Assembly (NCBI RefSeq): GCF_010731815.2
Contig: NZ_AP022593.1
Span: 2,914,001 to 2,978,000 of the forward strand
DNA: 64,000 nt
Reading direction: 5' to 3'
Source of the DNA: Mycolicibacterium arabiense
Lineage (GTDB): Bacteria; Actinomycetota; Actinomycetes; Mycobacteriales; Mycobacteriaceae
The notes under the pieces are model-generated. The model did not search any database, had not been told where the DNA came from, and was given only the letters and a program-made list of their open reading frames with translations. Shown here piece after piece: positions 20,699 to 28,923 of this stretch. The translations under genes were made by a program, and so were the position numbers. Numbering within the stretch: the first letter of the stretch is position 1; each line of letters begins with the position of its first letter.

Positions 20699-20711
20699 CG
20701 AAGGACTAGCC
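20690..20711. repeat. Tandem 10-11-bp duplication over a convergent stop site
   Basis: AAGGACTAGC occurs at 20690-20699 and again at 20701-20710. The first copy holds the SDR stop, the second the stop of the convergent minus-strand gene. A single ancestral copy would have given overlapping CTAG stops. Confidence 0.7.
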
Positions 20712-21098
20712 GCTCGCGGGCAGCGGGTCCCCGGCCCGATACGCCTCGAGTTCGTCGAGCGACTCGACGAGTTCGTCGTGCGTGAACACGTAGTCGTGGT
20801 CGTCGGGGCCCGTGCCCACGAGCAGCACGTGCTGCTCCTCGGAGTTCGTCAGCCACATGCGGGTCACGGGTTCGCGCGACTCGTCGTCGATCTCGGCCGC
20901 CGACGGCGGGTAGAACCACGACACGACCTCGGCGTTGGAGAACTCCTCGTCGAACTCCCAGCCGCGATCGATCAGCAGCGCGTCCAACTCGGTGACGGCC
21001 TCGAGGTCGGCGTGCACCTCGGCGGGCATCCAGCGGGAGTTGCGCGTCGAGACCCGCTTCTTGCGCCTTGCCTTCTTCGCCGCGCTGGACTTGGACAC
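20706..21098 (-). CDS. Conserved hypothetical protein, basic N-terminus and acidic body
   Basis: This 130-residue soluble protein starts with a Lys/Arg-rich tail (SSAAKKARRKKR), possibly nucleic-acid or membrane-surface binding, followed by an acidic alpha-beta domain (WEFDEEFSNAEVVSWFYPPS, HVLLVGTGPDDHDYVF). No family was recognised. GTG 21098 lies 2 bp after the metZ stop, so it is very likely the last gene of the metZ operon. Confidence 0.68.
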   Translation of the reverse strand: MSKSSAAKKARRKKRVSTRNSRWMPAEVHADLEAVTELDALLIDRGWEFDEEFSNAEVVSWFYPPSAAEIDDESREPVTRMWLTNSEEQHVLLVGTGPDDHDYVFTHDELVESLDELEAYRAGDPLPASG

Positions 21099-21100
21099 GG

Positions 21101-22324
21101 CTAGCGCAGCGCCCGGTCGAGGTCCGCGATCAGGTCCTCGGTGCCCTCGAGGCCGATCGACACGCGAACCACACCGTCCCCGAGGCCGATCGCCGCGCGT
21201 CCCTCCGGGCCCATCGCGCGGTGAGTCGTGGTGGCGGGGTGGGTGATCAACGTCTTGGCGTCACCGAGGTTGTTCGAGATGTCGATCAGCTCCAGCTTGT
21301 CGAGCACCTCGAACGCGCGCGCCTTGGAACCGCCTGCCAGCTCGAACGTGACCACGGTGCCGCCGCCGCTCATCTGCCGCTTCGCCAGGTCGTACTGCGG
21401 GTGCGACGGCAGGAACGGGTACTTCACCCAGCTGACGCCGGGATGGCCCTCGAGGAACTCGGCCACCCGCTGCGCGGACCTGTTGGAGTAGTCGACGCGG
21501 ACCGCGAGCGTCTCGAGGCCCTTGAGCAGCGTCCAGGCGTTGAACGCACTGATCGCCGGGCCCGTGTGGCGCATCAACTTCTGCACCGGACCGTCGATGA
21601 ACTCCTCGTCGCCGAGGATCGCACCGCCGAGCACGCGACCCTGGCCGTCGATGTGCTTGGTGCCCGAGTAGATGACGACGTCTGCGCCCAGCGGGATGCC
21701 CTGCTGCAGCAGCGGGGTGGCGAACACGTTGTCCAGCACCACCTTTGCGCCGGCCGCGTGGGCCAACTCGCACACCGCCTCGATGTCGACCAGCGACTGC
21801 ATGGGGTTGGACGGCGTCTCGAAGAACACCGCCTGAGTGGGGACCGAGAGCGCCTCCTCCCACTGGGCGAGGTCCTCGCCGTCGACGAACACCGTCTCTA
21901 CACCCCAGCGGGGCAGGATCTCGTTGCAGACCACGAAGCACGAGCCGAACAGGCTGCGCGCCGCGACCAGCCGGTCGCCCGCGCCGAGCAGCGCGCCGAG
22001 CCCCGTGAAGACCGCGGCCATGCCGGTCGCCGTCGCGAACGCCGCGGGCGCACCCTCGATCAGCCGCAGCCGCTCCTCGAACATCGAGATGGTGGGGTTG
22101 CCGTAGCGCGAGTAGACGTAGCGGTCGATCTCACCGGTGAAGGCCTTCTCGGCGTCACCCGCCGAGGCGTAGACGTACCCGGACGTCAGGTACAGCGCCT
22201 CGGAGGTCTCCTCGAAGTTCGATCGCAGCAGGCCGCCGCGCACGCCGATGGTGGCCTGGCTGACGCCGTCGGGCAGTGGTTTCGGGATGCGTACCGACGG
22301 CACGGGACCCTCGGTCTCGCTCAC
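21101..22324 (-). CDS. metZ: O-succinylhomoserine sulfhydrylase
   Basis: MetZ makes homocysteine from O-succinyl- or O-acetylhomoserine and sulfide in methionine synthesis. The 407-residue protein has the Cys/Met-metabolism PLP fold, with SRYGNPT, the PLP lysine in YSGTKHIDGQGR near residue 210, and the C-terminal THPATTTH. GTG 22324 overlaps the rhodanese stop by 4 bp (GTGA). Coupling to a rhodanese is conserved in mycobacteria (Rv0390-Rv0391) and suggests handling of sulfane sulfur for the sulfhydrylation step. Confidence 0.95.
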   Translation of the reverse strand: MSETEGPVPSVRIPKPLPDGVSQATIGVRGGLLRSNFEETSEALYLTSGYVYASAGDAEKAFTGEIDRYVYSRYGNPTISMFEERLRLIEGAPAAFATATGMAAVFTGLGALLGAGDRLVAARSLFGSCFVVCNEILPRWGVETVFVDGEDLAQWEEALSVPTQAVFFETPSNPMQSLVDIEAVCELAHAAGAKVVLDNVFATPLLQQGIPLGADVVIYSGTKHIDGQGRVLGGAILGDEEFIDGPVQKLMRHTGPAISAFNAWTLLKGLETLAVRVDYSNRSAQRVAEFLEGHPGVSWVKYPFLPSHPQYDLAKRQMSGGGTVVTFELAGGSKARAFEVLDKLELIDISNNLGDAKTLITHPATTTHRAMGPEGRAAIGLGDGVVRVSIGLEGTEDLIADLDRALR

Positions 22325-22734
22325 GACTGCCTCCACGGCAGGCCAACGGCCTTCCATCCGGTCGACCCGCGGTGACCCTCGGAGTCGAGATTGCCCTCGA
22401 ACCCGTCGAGCACGTTGTAGGCCGGTGCGATGCCCGCCTCGGTCGCCTGTTCCGCGGCGCCGATCGACCGGTTGCCCGAGCGGCAGAGGAAGACCACCGG
22501 ACGTTCGCCGGGGGTGACACCGGAGGCGACCAGATCGTCGACGAAACCGTCGTTGTGGCTGCCGTCGGTCCGGTTCCACTCCACGTAGACGACATCGCGC
22601 TGCAACGACGAGATGTCGGGCACTCCGACGAAGCGCCACTCGGCCTCGGTGCGGCAGTCGACGAGTACCGCGTCGGGGTTCTCGACCAGCACTTTCCACG
22701 CCTCTTCCGGCGTGATGTCTCCCGCGTAGCTCAC
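22321..22734 (-). CDS. Rhodanese-like sulfurtransferase
   Basis: This single-domain rhodanese has 137 residues. The active-site loop FLCRSGNRS near residue 82 contains the sulfur-carrying Cys, and VLVDCRTEAEW is the typical N-terminal element with CH2A-like character. Translation is coupled to metZ downstream, so it probably delivers or detoxifies sulfur for homocysteine formation. The start is GTG 22734. Confidence 0.9.
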   Translation of the reverse strand: MSYAGDITPEEAWKVLVENPDAVLVDCRTEAEWRFVGVPDISSLQRDVVYVEWNRTDGSHNDGFVDDLVASGVTPGERPVVFLCRSGNRSIGAAEQATEAGIAPAYNVLDGFEGNLDSEGHRGSTGWKAVGLPWRQS

Positions 22735-22753
22735 GGTCGCGAGTCTCCCATAT

Positions 22754-23218
22754 CTAGCTGGGGCCCGGCGAACACACCGTCCAGGCTCCCGCCTCCCGCG
22801 CGAAGGTCACCTCGACGCGCTCGGTCTCCTCCGGGGCGTTGTCGAAGTGGTAGGTCACGAAGCCGCGCGCCTGATCGCCGTCGATGCGCACCTCGGTGAT
22901 GTCGTCGACGTACCGCTCGCCCCGCTTGGCCACCGAATCACGTTGCCGCGCAAGGACGTCGGACTCCGCGCCGTCGAGTTGGGCACAGGTGTAGCGCTGA
23001 TAGTCGGCGAAGTCGGCGCGCTGCAGCGCGTCGTTCTGCGCGACCGCGGCCCGCCCCACGTCCTGCTCCGGTGTCGGCCCGTCACCGGAGTTTCCGTTGA
23101 GCACCAGTATTGCGATCACGATGGCGCTGAAGATCGCCAGCGCGCCGAGGAACGGCGCGATGGTGGGCCGATCCTCGTCCGGTTCCGGCTCTCCGGCGGC
23201 CGGGGCGGGATCGGTCAC
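22754..23218 (-). CDS. Single-pass membrane protein with two-cysteine extracellular domain
   Basis: The 154-residue protein has an acidic, Pro-rich cytoplasmic N-terminus (residues 1-20), one membrane helix (APFLGALAIFSAIVIAILVL) and an extracytoplasmic domain of about 110 residues with Cys in YTCAQLDG and a final WTVCSPG. The domain is of the NTF2/lumazine-binding-like size and plan; the two cysteines could form a disulfide. GTG 23218 overlaps the purT stop by 4 bp. A protein of the same design is encoded at 37070-37789. Confidence 0.72.
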   Translation of the reverse strand: MTDPAPAAGEPEPDEDRPTIAPFLGALAIFSAIVIAILVLNGNSGDGPTPEQDVGRAAVAQNDALQRADFADYQRYTCAQLDGAESDVLARQRDSVAKRGERYVDDITEVRIDGDQARGFVTYHFDNAPEETERVEVTFAREAGAWTVCSPGPS

Positions 23219-24309
23219 GGCGCCTGCAGCACGCTGGAGACCCGGTGCGCGCGATCGCGTGCCCGCACCACGTCCGGTGCCGTCGCGACGGCCACGGTCT
23301 GGCCGCCGCGCACCCGGACGTCGCTCTCCTGCACCGCCAGCGCCTCGTCGAGCGGACCGCCTGCGGGCCGGTCGAGCACCTCGGCCGCGGCGGGCGAGAT
23401 CATGATCGTGTCGAGCGGCAACCCGAGGATCGCCCTGGCGTGCAGTTCGAACTGCGAAAGGCGTTGCGAGCGCAGCGTGAGCATCCCGACCGCCTCTGGC
23501 CGGGGCCGCACGTGCGAGAAGTACACCTCGTCACCACGCACCAGCAGGTCCACGCCGAACAGACCGCGACCGCCGAGGGAGTTCACGATGCGCGCGGCGA
23601 TGGACCGCGCGGCATCGAGCGCCGCGGGTGACATCTCGTGCGGCTGCCACGCCTCGAGCGGCCCGCCGTCGGTGCGGCGATGGCCGATCGGTTCGCTGAA
23701 CTGCACCGTCGGCCCGGACGCCGCGATGCTGCGCGCGGTCAGCAGCGTGACCTCGTCGTCGATCTCGACGACGGTCTCCGCAATGACCCGCGGGGGTGAC
23801 GGGCTGGCCGCGGTGGCCCGGGCCCAGGCGGGCTCGACGTCCTGCGGCCGGGTCAGCACCGAGCGGCCCGCCGAACTCTCTCCGGCGACCGGCGACACCA
23901 CCAGCGGGAAGCCCGCGTGCTGCGCGACGGCGTCGAGTTCCTCGGCCGAGCCTGCGAACCAGAACGGCACGGTGGGCAGGCCCAGTTCGTCGGCGGCGAG
24001 CTTGCGCAGGCCCTCCCTGTCGAGGGACAGCCGCGCGCTGCGAGGCGTCGGGAACACGTCGACGCCGTCGAGTTCGGCGGCGGCGATCAGCACGTCGACG
24101 GGAACGTCAGGGGAGTCGGCGACGACGTAGCCGGGCCGGTCGGCCGCGATCCGCGCACCCACCTCCTGCGCACCGCCGATCACCGCGAGGTCCATCTCCG
24201 TCACCGCGGCACCGAGCCGCTCGAAGGCCAGCGCCAGGTCGCGGCCTGGCACGCTGGAGCCGAGCAGCATCACGGTCGGTTCCGCACGGCTCGCGGTCGT
24301 TTCACTCAT
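23215..24309 (-). CDS. purT: Formate-dependent phosphoribosylglycinamide formyltransferase
   Basis: PurT is an ATP-grasp enzyme of purine synthesis that formylates GAR with formate and ATP. The 364-residue protein shows VMLLGSSVPGRDLALAFERLG at the N-terminus, the DREGLRKLAADELGLPTVPF strand, VVSPVAGESSAGRSVL, and GLFGVDLLVRGDEVYFSHVRPRP with metal and ATP ligands. ATG 24309 is chosen; the open frame upstream lacks similarity. It is somewhat shorter than the E. coli enzyme. It is the first gene of a coupled run with the membrane protein, rhodanese and metZ. Confidence 0.9.
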   Translation of the reverse strand: MSETTASRAEPTVMLLGSSVPGRDLALAFERLGAAVTEMDLAVIGGAQEVGARIAADRPGYVVADSPDVPVDVLIAAAELDGVDVFPTPRSARLSLDREGLRKLAADELGLPTVPFWFAGSAEELDAVAQHAGFPLVVSPVAGESSAGRSVLTRPQDVEPAWARATAASPSPPRVIAETVVEIDDEVTLLTARSIAASGPTVQFSEPIGHRRTDGGPLEAWQPHEMSPAALDAARSIAARIVNSLGGRGLFGVDLLVRGDEVYFSHVRPRPEAVGMLTLRSQRLSQFELHARAILGLPLDTIMISPAAAEVLDRPAGGPLDEALAVQESDVRVRGGQTVAVATAPDVVRARDRAHRVSSVLQAP

Positions 24310-24332
24310 CGTCTGCCCACCCTGCCAGACCG

Positions 24333-24653
24333 TCAGCGCGCGGCCGTGTCGACCATCGAATCGGCATAGCACCACCGCCAGTCCTCGCCCGGCTCGGCGG
24401 AACGCATCACCGGGTGCGACGTCTCGTGGAAGTGCCCGCTGGCGTGGCGGTAGGGACTGGAGTCGCAGCACCCGACGTGCCCGCAGGTCAGACACATCCG
24501 CAGGTGCGCCCAGGTAGTCTCGCCGAGTTCCTCGCAACCCTGGCAACGGCCCGGGGACAGCGGTTCGGGATCGGGTTGGTCCGGGATGCCGGCGAGGTGC
24601 TCGCACGTCTTCGGCGGGGAATTCGTGTCGCGCCGCCGCGTTCTCCTCCGCAT
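24333..24653 (-). CDS. UBP-type zinc finger protein
   Basis: This 106-residue protein is essentially one ZnF-UBP domain. It has Cys/His ligands in CEHLAG, RCQGCEELG, MCLTCGHVGCCDSS and HASGHFHETSHP, with the W-CY end typical of the fold. In eukaryotes such domains bind ubiquitin C-termini; in actinobacteria their partner is unknown. They often accompany ion antiporters or redox proteins, and here the gene is divergent from a Na+/H+ antiporter. Confidence 0.88.
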   Translation of the reverse strand: MRRRTRRRDTNSPPKTCEHLAGIPDQPDPEPLSPGRCQGCEELGETTWAHLRMCLTCGHVGCCDSSPYRHASGHFHETSHPVMRSAEPGEDWRWCYADSMVDTAAR

Positions 24654-24695
24654 GCTGATCAGGATAGGTCCGTCCGGACAGGGAAGGTGGTCGAC

Positions 24696-26288
24696 GTGAG
24701 TGCGTCACTGCTCGCGGTGCTCGTGGTGTCGGTGCTGCTCTCGGCCATCGCGCGGCGCTACGACGTGTCGGCTCCCCTGGCGCTGGTGGTCGCGGGCCTG
24801 CTCGCCGGGCTGATTCCGGGGATCGGCGCGATCGAACTCGAGCCCGAGCTGGTGCTGTTCGTGATCCTGCCGCCGCTGCTGTGGTCGGCGGGGCTGGAGA
24901 GCAGCTACGTCGCGCTGCGCCGCAACGTCCGCCCGATCGGCCTGCTGGCCGTCGGGTTGCCGCTGGCGACGACCTTCGCCGTCGGCGTGGTCGCCTTCCA
25001 CACGGTGCCCGAACTGACGATCGCCGCGGCTCTCACGCTCGGCGCGATCGTGGCGCCGCCCGACGCGGTGTCGGCCGCGGCGGTGGGCCGCAGGCTGGGA
25101 CTGCCGCGCCAGATCATGACCCTCCTGGGTGGGGAGAGCCTGCTCAACGACGCCACGGCACTGACCGCCTACAAGGTGGCGCTGGCGGCTGCGATCGGCA
25201 CCGCCGCGACGTGGTCCAGCGGCCTCGGCACGTTCGCGCTGGCCGCCGCAGGCGGCGTGCTGGTCGGCGGTTCGGTCGGCTGGATCATCGACTACGTCCG
25301 GACCTGGCTGGACGATCCGCTTGTCGAGAGCGCCCTTGGTCTCGTCGCCCCCTTCTTCATCTACTTCCTCGCCGAGCAGGTGCACGGTTCGGGCGTCATC
25401 GCCGTCGTCGTCGCGGCGCTCATGCTCGGTCAGCGGTCGACGCGGGCCACCTACGCCACCCGGCTGCAGGACGCGGCGGTGTGGCGAGCGGTGCAGCTGG
25501 TGCTGGAGTCGTTCGCCTTCCTGTTGATCGGCCTGCAGCTGCCGACCGTGGTCTCGGAGTTGGCCGGGATCTCCGCCAGGACGCTGCTGGTGGCGTCGGT
25601 GTCAGTGCTGGCCACCGTCATCGCCGTGCGGATCGCGTGGGTGTTCGCGTTCACCTACCTGCCGCGCCGGCTGTCGCGGCGCATCCGCGAGACCGAGCCC
25701 CGGCCGCGGCCCGCCCACGTGTTCATCGTGGCCTGGGCGGGCATGCGCGGGGTGGTCTCGCTGGCGGCCGCGTTCGCGGTGCCCGCCACCACGCTGAGCG
25801 GCGAGCCATTCCCCGGCCGTCCACAGCTGGTGTTCCTCACCTTCGTCGTGGTGGTCGGGACACTGCTCCTGCACGGCCTGACCCTGCCGTGGATCATCAA
25901 GGTGCTCGACGTGCAGAGCGACGACATCCACCGTGATGCGCTCGAAGCCGCCGCCGCGCAGACCCGGGCAGCCCAGGCCGCGGCGCAACGCCTCGACGAA
26001 CTGATCGCCGAACAGAAGCCCGGCTCCATTCACGACTACACGCCAAAGGTGTTGCGGGCGTGGAACGAGCGCCGCAGCCAGGCGGCGTGGGAGGAGCTGG
26101 GGCGCAGCGACGAGGAGATCGGCCAGGAGAGTCCCGCTGCGACGTTCCGCCGGTTGCGCCTCGAGATGCTGGAGGCCGAGCGCAAGGAGTTCATCGCGCA
26201 GCGCGACGCCGGCGCAATCGACGACGAGGTGCTGCGAAACCTGTTGCGCGGTCTCGATCTCGAGGAAGCAGCCCTCAACCGGGACTGA
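24696..26288 (+). CDS. CPA1-family Na+/H+ antiporter
   Basis: This 530-residue protein has about twelve membrane helices in the first 400 residues and a charged cytoplasmic C-terminal region from about 410. Conserved features are FVILPPLLWSAGLES, GAIVAPPDAVSAAAV, LLGGESLLNDATALTAYK with the ND ion-binding pair, and WAGMRGVVSLAAA. It exchanges protons with Na+ or K+ at the plasma membrane. GTG 24696 is preferred because GGGAAGG lies at 24681-24687. The gene overlaps the convergent marR by 14 bp. Confidence 0.9.
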   Translation: MSASLLAVLVVSVLLSAIARRYDVSAPLALVVAGLLAGLIPGIGAIELEPELVLFVILPPLLWSAGLESSYVALRRNVRPIGLLAVGLPLATTFAVGVVAFHTVPELTIAAALTLGAIVAPPDAVSAAAVGRRLGLPRQIMTLLGGESLLNDATALTAYKVALAAAIGTAATWSSGLGTFALAAAGGVLVGGSVGWIIDYVRTWLDDPLVESALGLVAPFFIYFLAEQVHGSGVIAVVVAALMLGQRSTRATYATRLQDAAVWRAVQLVLESFAFLLIGLQLPTVVSELAGISARTLLVASVSVLATVIAVRIAWVFAFTYLPRRLSRRIRETEPRPRPAHVFIVAWAGMRGVVSLAAAFAVPATTLSGEPFPGRPQLVFLTFVVVVGTLLLHGLTLPWIIKVLDVQSDDIHRDALEAAAAQTRAAQAAAQRLDELIAEQKPGSIHDYTPKVLRAWNERRSQAAWEELGRSDEEIGQESPAATFRRLRLEMLEAERKEFIAQRDAGAIDDEVLRNLLRGLDLEEAALNRD

Positions 26289-26805
26289 CGGCATCGGTCC
26301 CGGTGGACGTGCCTATCTCCGACGGCATCTCGGCCCGGTAGGCCTGCATGGCGGAGATCAGCGCTGCGAACACCCGGTGGGCGGCTTCGAGGTCTTCGTC
26401 GGGGAGTACCGCCATCGCGTCGTGGCTGTGTTCGCCGAGCCGGGTGAAGAAGCCGCGGGCCACCTCCATGCCATGGTCGGCGTACCGCAGGATCACCTTG
26501 CGGCGGTCGGACGGGTCGACCTCGCGACGCAGGTGTCCGGTCTCGGCCATGCGCTCCACCAGGTAGGTGATCGCCGCACCGGACAACCCCATGCTCCGGC
26601 GCAGATCGCCTGCGGTCAGCGGAGCACCTGCGGTCTCCGCCACCATGACGAACAGCAGGGCGCGAAACTCATTGGCGGACAGGTCATTCTGTTCGGCGAA
26701 GGCGCGGGCCATCCAGTCCGACTCCGCCGTCAGGGCGCGCAGATCGGCCTCGATGCGACGTTCCGACTGCTCACGATCCGGACCGGGACTCGTCGTATCG
26801 GTCAT
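26275..26805 (-). CDS. MarR-family transcriptional regulator
   Basis: This 176-residue protein has the winged helix of MarR regulators: LSANEFRALLFV, LTAGDLRRSMGLSGAAITYLVERM as helix-turn-helix, and the wing HLRREVDPSDRRKVILRYADHG. ATG 26805 has CGGAGG about 9 bp upstream. It is divergent from the MMPL transporter gene, with an AT-rich dyad between them, so it probably represses that transporter and itself. Confidence 0.9.
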   Translation of the reverse strand: MTDTTSPGPDREQSERRIEADLRALTAESDWMARAFAEQNDLSANEFRALLFVMVAETAGAPLTAGDLRRSMGLSGAAITYLVERMAETGHLRREVDPSDRRKVILRYADHGMEVARGFFTRLGEHSHDAMAVLPDEDLEAAHRVFAALISAMQAYRAEMPSEIGTSTGTDAVSPG

Positions 26806-26865
26806 CGTCTCGAACCTCCGGCGGAATTGACGTCTCAGCATAGGCGACCACAGACACTTGCCAAC

Positions 26866-26884
26866 TATTTAGAAAAGTGAAATA
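26866..26884. promoter_or_regulatory. Candidate MarR operator between marR and the MMPL gene
   Basis: TATTT (26866-26870) and AAATA (26880-26884) form a short dyad in a strongly AT-rich stretch (26863-26889), of the size MarR proteins bind. It lies 9 bp before the transporter start and 61 bp from the marR start. Confidence 0.5.
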
Positions 26885-26892
26885 TTTGAGGG

Positions 26893-28914
26893 GTGTCCAC
26901 TCGAACCTCTCGCCTCGCCGCACTCGTCGTCGTGGCCGCGGCCATCGCCGCGCTGGTGCTGATCGGGAGTTCCAGTTCCGCCGAGCAGTCACCCGTCGCC
27001 GTCCCAGCCACCGCGGAGTCCGCGCGTGCGGACGCCACCCGCGCCGACTTCCCGCAGGGCAAGGCGGTCCCGGCGATCCTGGTGATCACGCGCGCCGACG
27101 GCGCCGCACTGAACGCCGACGACCTGACCGCCACGGACGCGGCGCGCGAACGCGTGCTCGCCGCAGCCGACGCCCAGGGCGCTCCCCCGGTCGCGGTGTC
27201 CCAAGACCGCGAGGCCGCCGTCGCGACGATCCCGCTGGCGAGCGACCTGTCGGGCTTCGCCCTCGACGACGCGGTGACGTCGGTGCGGACGGCTACCGGT
27301 GACGGTCTGCCCGCCGATCTGCGTGCCGAGGTGACCGGCGGTCCCGCCTTCGGCGCCGACATCGCCAACTCGTTCAGCGGGGCCAACGTCACGCTGCTCG
27401 CCGTCACCGCGACGGTGGTCGCGTTGCTGCTGATCATCACCTACCGCTCACCGGTGCTGTGGCTGGTGCCGCTGCTGGTGATCGCGTTCGCCGACCGGGT
27501 GGGTTCGGTGGTCGGCGCCGCCATCGCCACCGCCGTGGGCACCACGCCGGACGGTTCCACGTCGGGCATCACCAGCGTGCTGGTGTTCGGCGCGGGCACG
27601 AACTACGCACTGCTGCTGATCTCGCGCTATCGCGAGGAACTGGGCAGCGAGCAGAATGCCGGGTCGGCGCTGGGGACCGCGGTGCGGCGCGCCGGACCCG
27701 CCATCGTGGCGAGCAACGCGACCGTGGTGCTGGCACTGCTGACGCTGTGCTTCGCCTCGTCGCCCAGCACCAGAAGCCTGGGCGTGCAGGCCGCCGCAGG
27801 ACTGGTGGTCGCAGCGGTGTTCGTGCTCGTGGTCTTGCCGCCCGCGCTGGGACTGTTCGGCAAGAAACTGTTCTGGCCGTTCGTTCCGACGGTCGGCGCC
27901 GAACCGCTTACCACGACGGGACTCTGGCACCGGATCGCCGCCGGCGTCGCGAGGCGCCCCGCGGTCGTCTCGGGTTCGGCGATCGCCGTGCTGGCGCTGC
28001 TGTGCACCGGACTGCTGGCCACGCCGATCGGCCTGTCGCAGACCGAGCAGTTCCGGGTGCAGGCGGAGTCGGTGACGGGTTACGAGACTCTCGCCCAACA
28101 CTTTCCGAGCGGACTGACCGATCCCACCCGCATCGTCGTGTCGAGCGGTTCCGACGGCGCGGTCGAGCAGGCCATCACGTCGACTCCCGGCGTGGTGTCG
28201 GCCGCCGCGACGGGGCGCTCGCCGTCGGGTCTGACGCAGTGGTCGGTGGTGCTCGACGCGCCACCGGCCTCCGACGACGCGTTCGCCACCGTCGACGCGC
28301 TGCGCACGTCGGTGAAATCCGTGGACCCCGGCGGCCTGGTGGGCGGGTCCGACGCCACCGCACGCGACGCACGGTCCGCCGCCCAACGCGACCTTCGCGT
28401 CGTGGTGCCGGCGATCCTGGTCGTGGTGCTGGTGGTGCTCTACGTGCTGCTGCGCGCGGTACTGGCGCCGCTGGTCCTCGTGGCCGTCACCGTGCTCAGC
28501 GCGCTGGCCGCGCTGGGTCTCGGCGGCTGGGTCAGCGTGCACGCCTTCGGCTTTCCCGCCCTGGACAACGCGACGCCGCTGTTCGCCTTCCTCTTCCTGG
28601 TGGCGCTCGGGGTCGACTACACCATCTTCCTGGTGACCCGCGCCCGCGAGGAAACTCCCGAGCACGGTACGAAGGAGGGCATCGTGCGAGCGGTGTCGGC
28701 GACCGGTGCCGTGATCACCAGCGCGGGAATCGTTCTCGCCGCGGTGTTCTGCGTGCTCGGGGTGCTGCCGCTGATCGTCTTGACGCAGATCGGCATCATC
28801 GTGGGCCTCGGCATCCTGCTCGACACGTTCGTGGTGCGGACCGTGATCATCCCGGCGTTGTTCACGCTGATCGGTCCGCGCATCTGGTGGCCGGCGTTGC
28901 GGCCGGGGCGATAA
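26893..28914 (+). CDS. MMPL/RND-type membrane transporter
   Basis: This 673-residue protein has two repeated halves, each with an extracytoplasmic porter domain followed by five to six helices. GAGTNYALLLISRYREEL and LVALGVDYTIFLVTRARE are the paired fourth-helix motifs of MMPL/HpnN-type RND proteins. The protein is much shorter than MmpL3-type lipid exporters and resembles the drug- or lipid-export MMPL group found in many actinobacteria. GTG 26893 has no spaced Shine-Dalgarno and may be leaderless. The divergent MarR gene suggests ligand-induced expression. Confidence 0.87.
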   Translation: MSTRTSRLAALVVVAAAIAALVLIGSSSSAEQSPVAVPATAESARADATRADFPQGKAVPAILVITRADGAALNADDLTATDAARERVLAAADAQGAPPVAVSQDREAAVATIPLASDLSGFALDDAVTSVRTATGDGLPADLRAEVTGGPAFGADIANSFSGANVTLLAVTATVVALLLIITYRSPVLWLVPLLVIAFADRVGSVVGAAIATAVGTTPDGSTSGITSVLVFGAGTNYALLLISRYREELGSEQNAGSALGTAVRRAGPAIVASNATVVLALLTLCFASSPSTRSLGVQAAAGLVVAAVFVLVVLPPALGLFGKKLFWPFVPTVGAEPLTTTGLWHRIAAGVARRPAVVSGSAIAVLALLCTGLLATPIGLSQTEQFRVQAESVTGYETLAQHFPSGLTDPTRIVVSSGSDGAVEQAITSTPGVVSAAATGRSPSGLTQWSVVLDAPPASDDAFATVDALRTSVKSVDPGGLVGGSDATARDARSAAQRDLRVVVPAILVVVLVVLYVLLRAVLAPLVLVAVTVLSALAALGLGGWVSVHAFGFPALDNATPLFAFLFLVALGVDYTIFLVTRAREETPEHGTKEGIVRAVSATGAVITSAGIVLAAVFCVLGVLPLIVLTQIGIIVGLGILLDTFVVRTVIIPALFTLIGPRIWWPALRPGR

Positions 28915-28923
28915 TGTCCTCTC

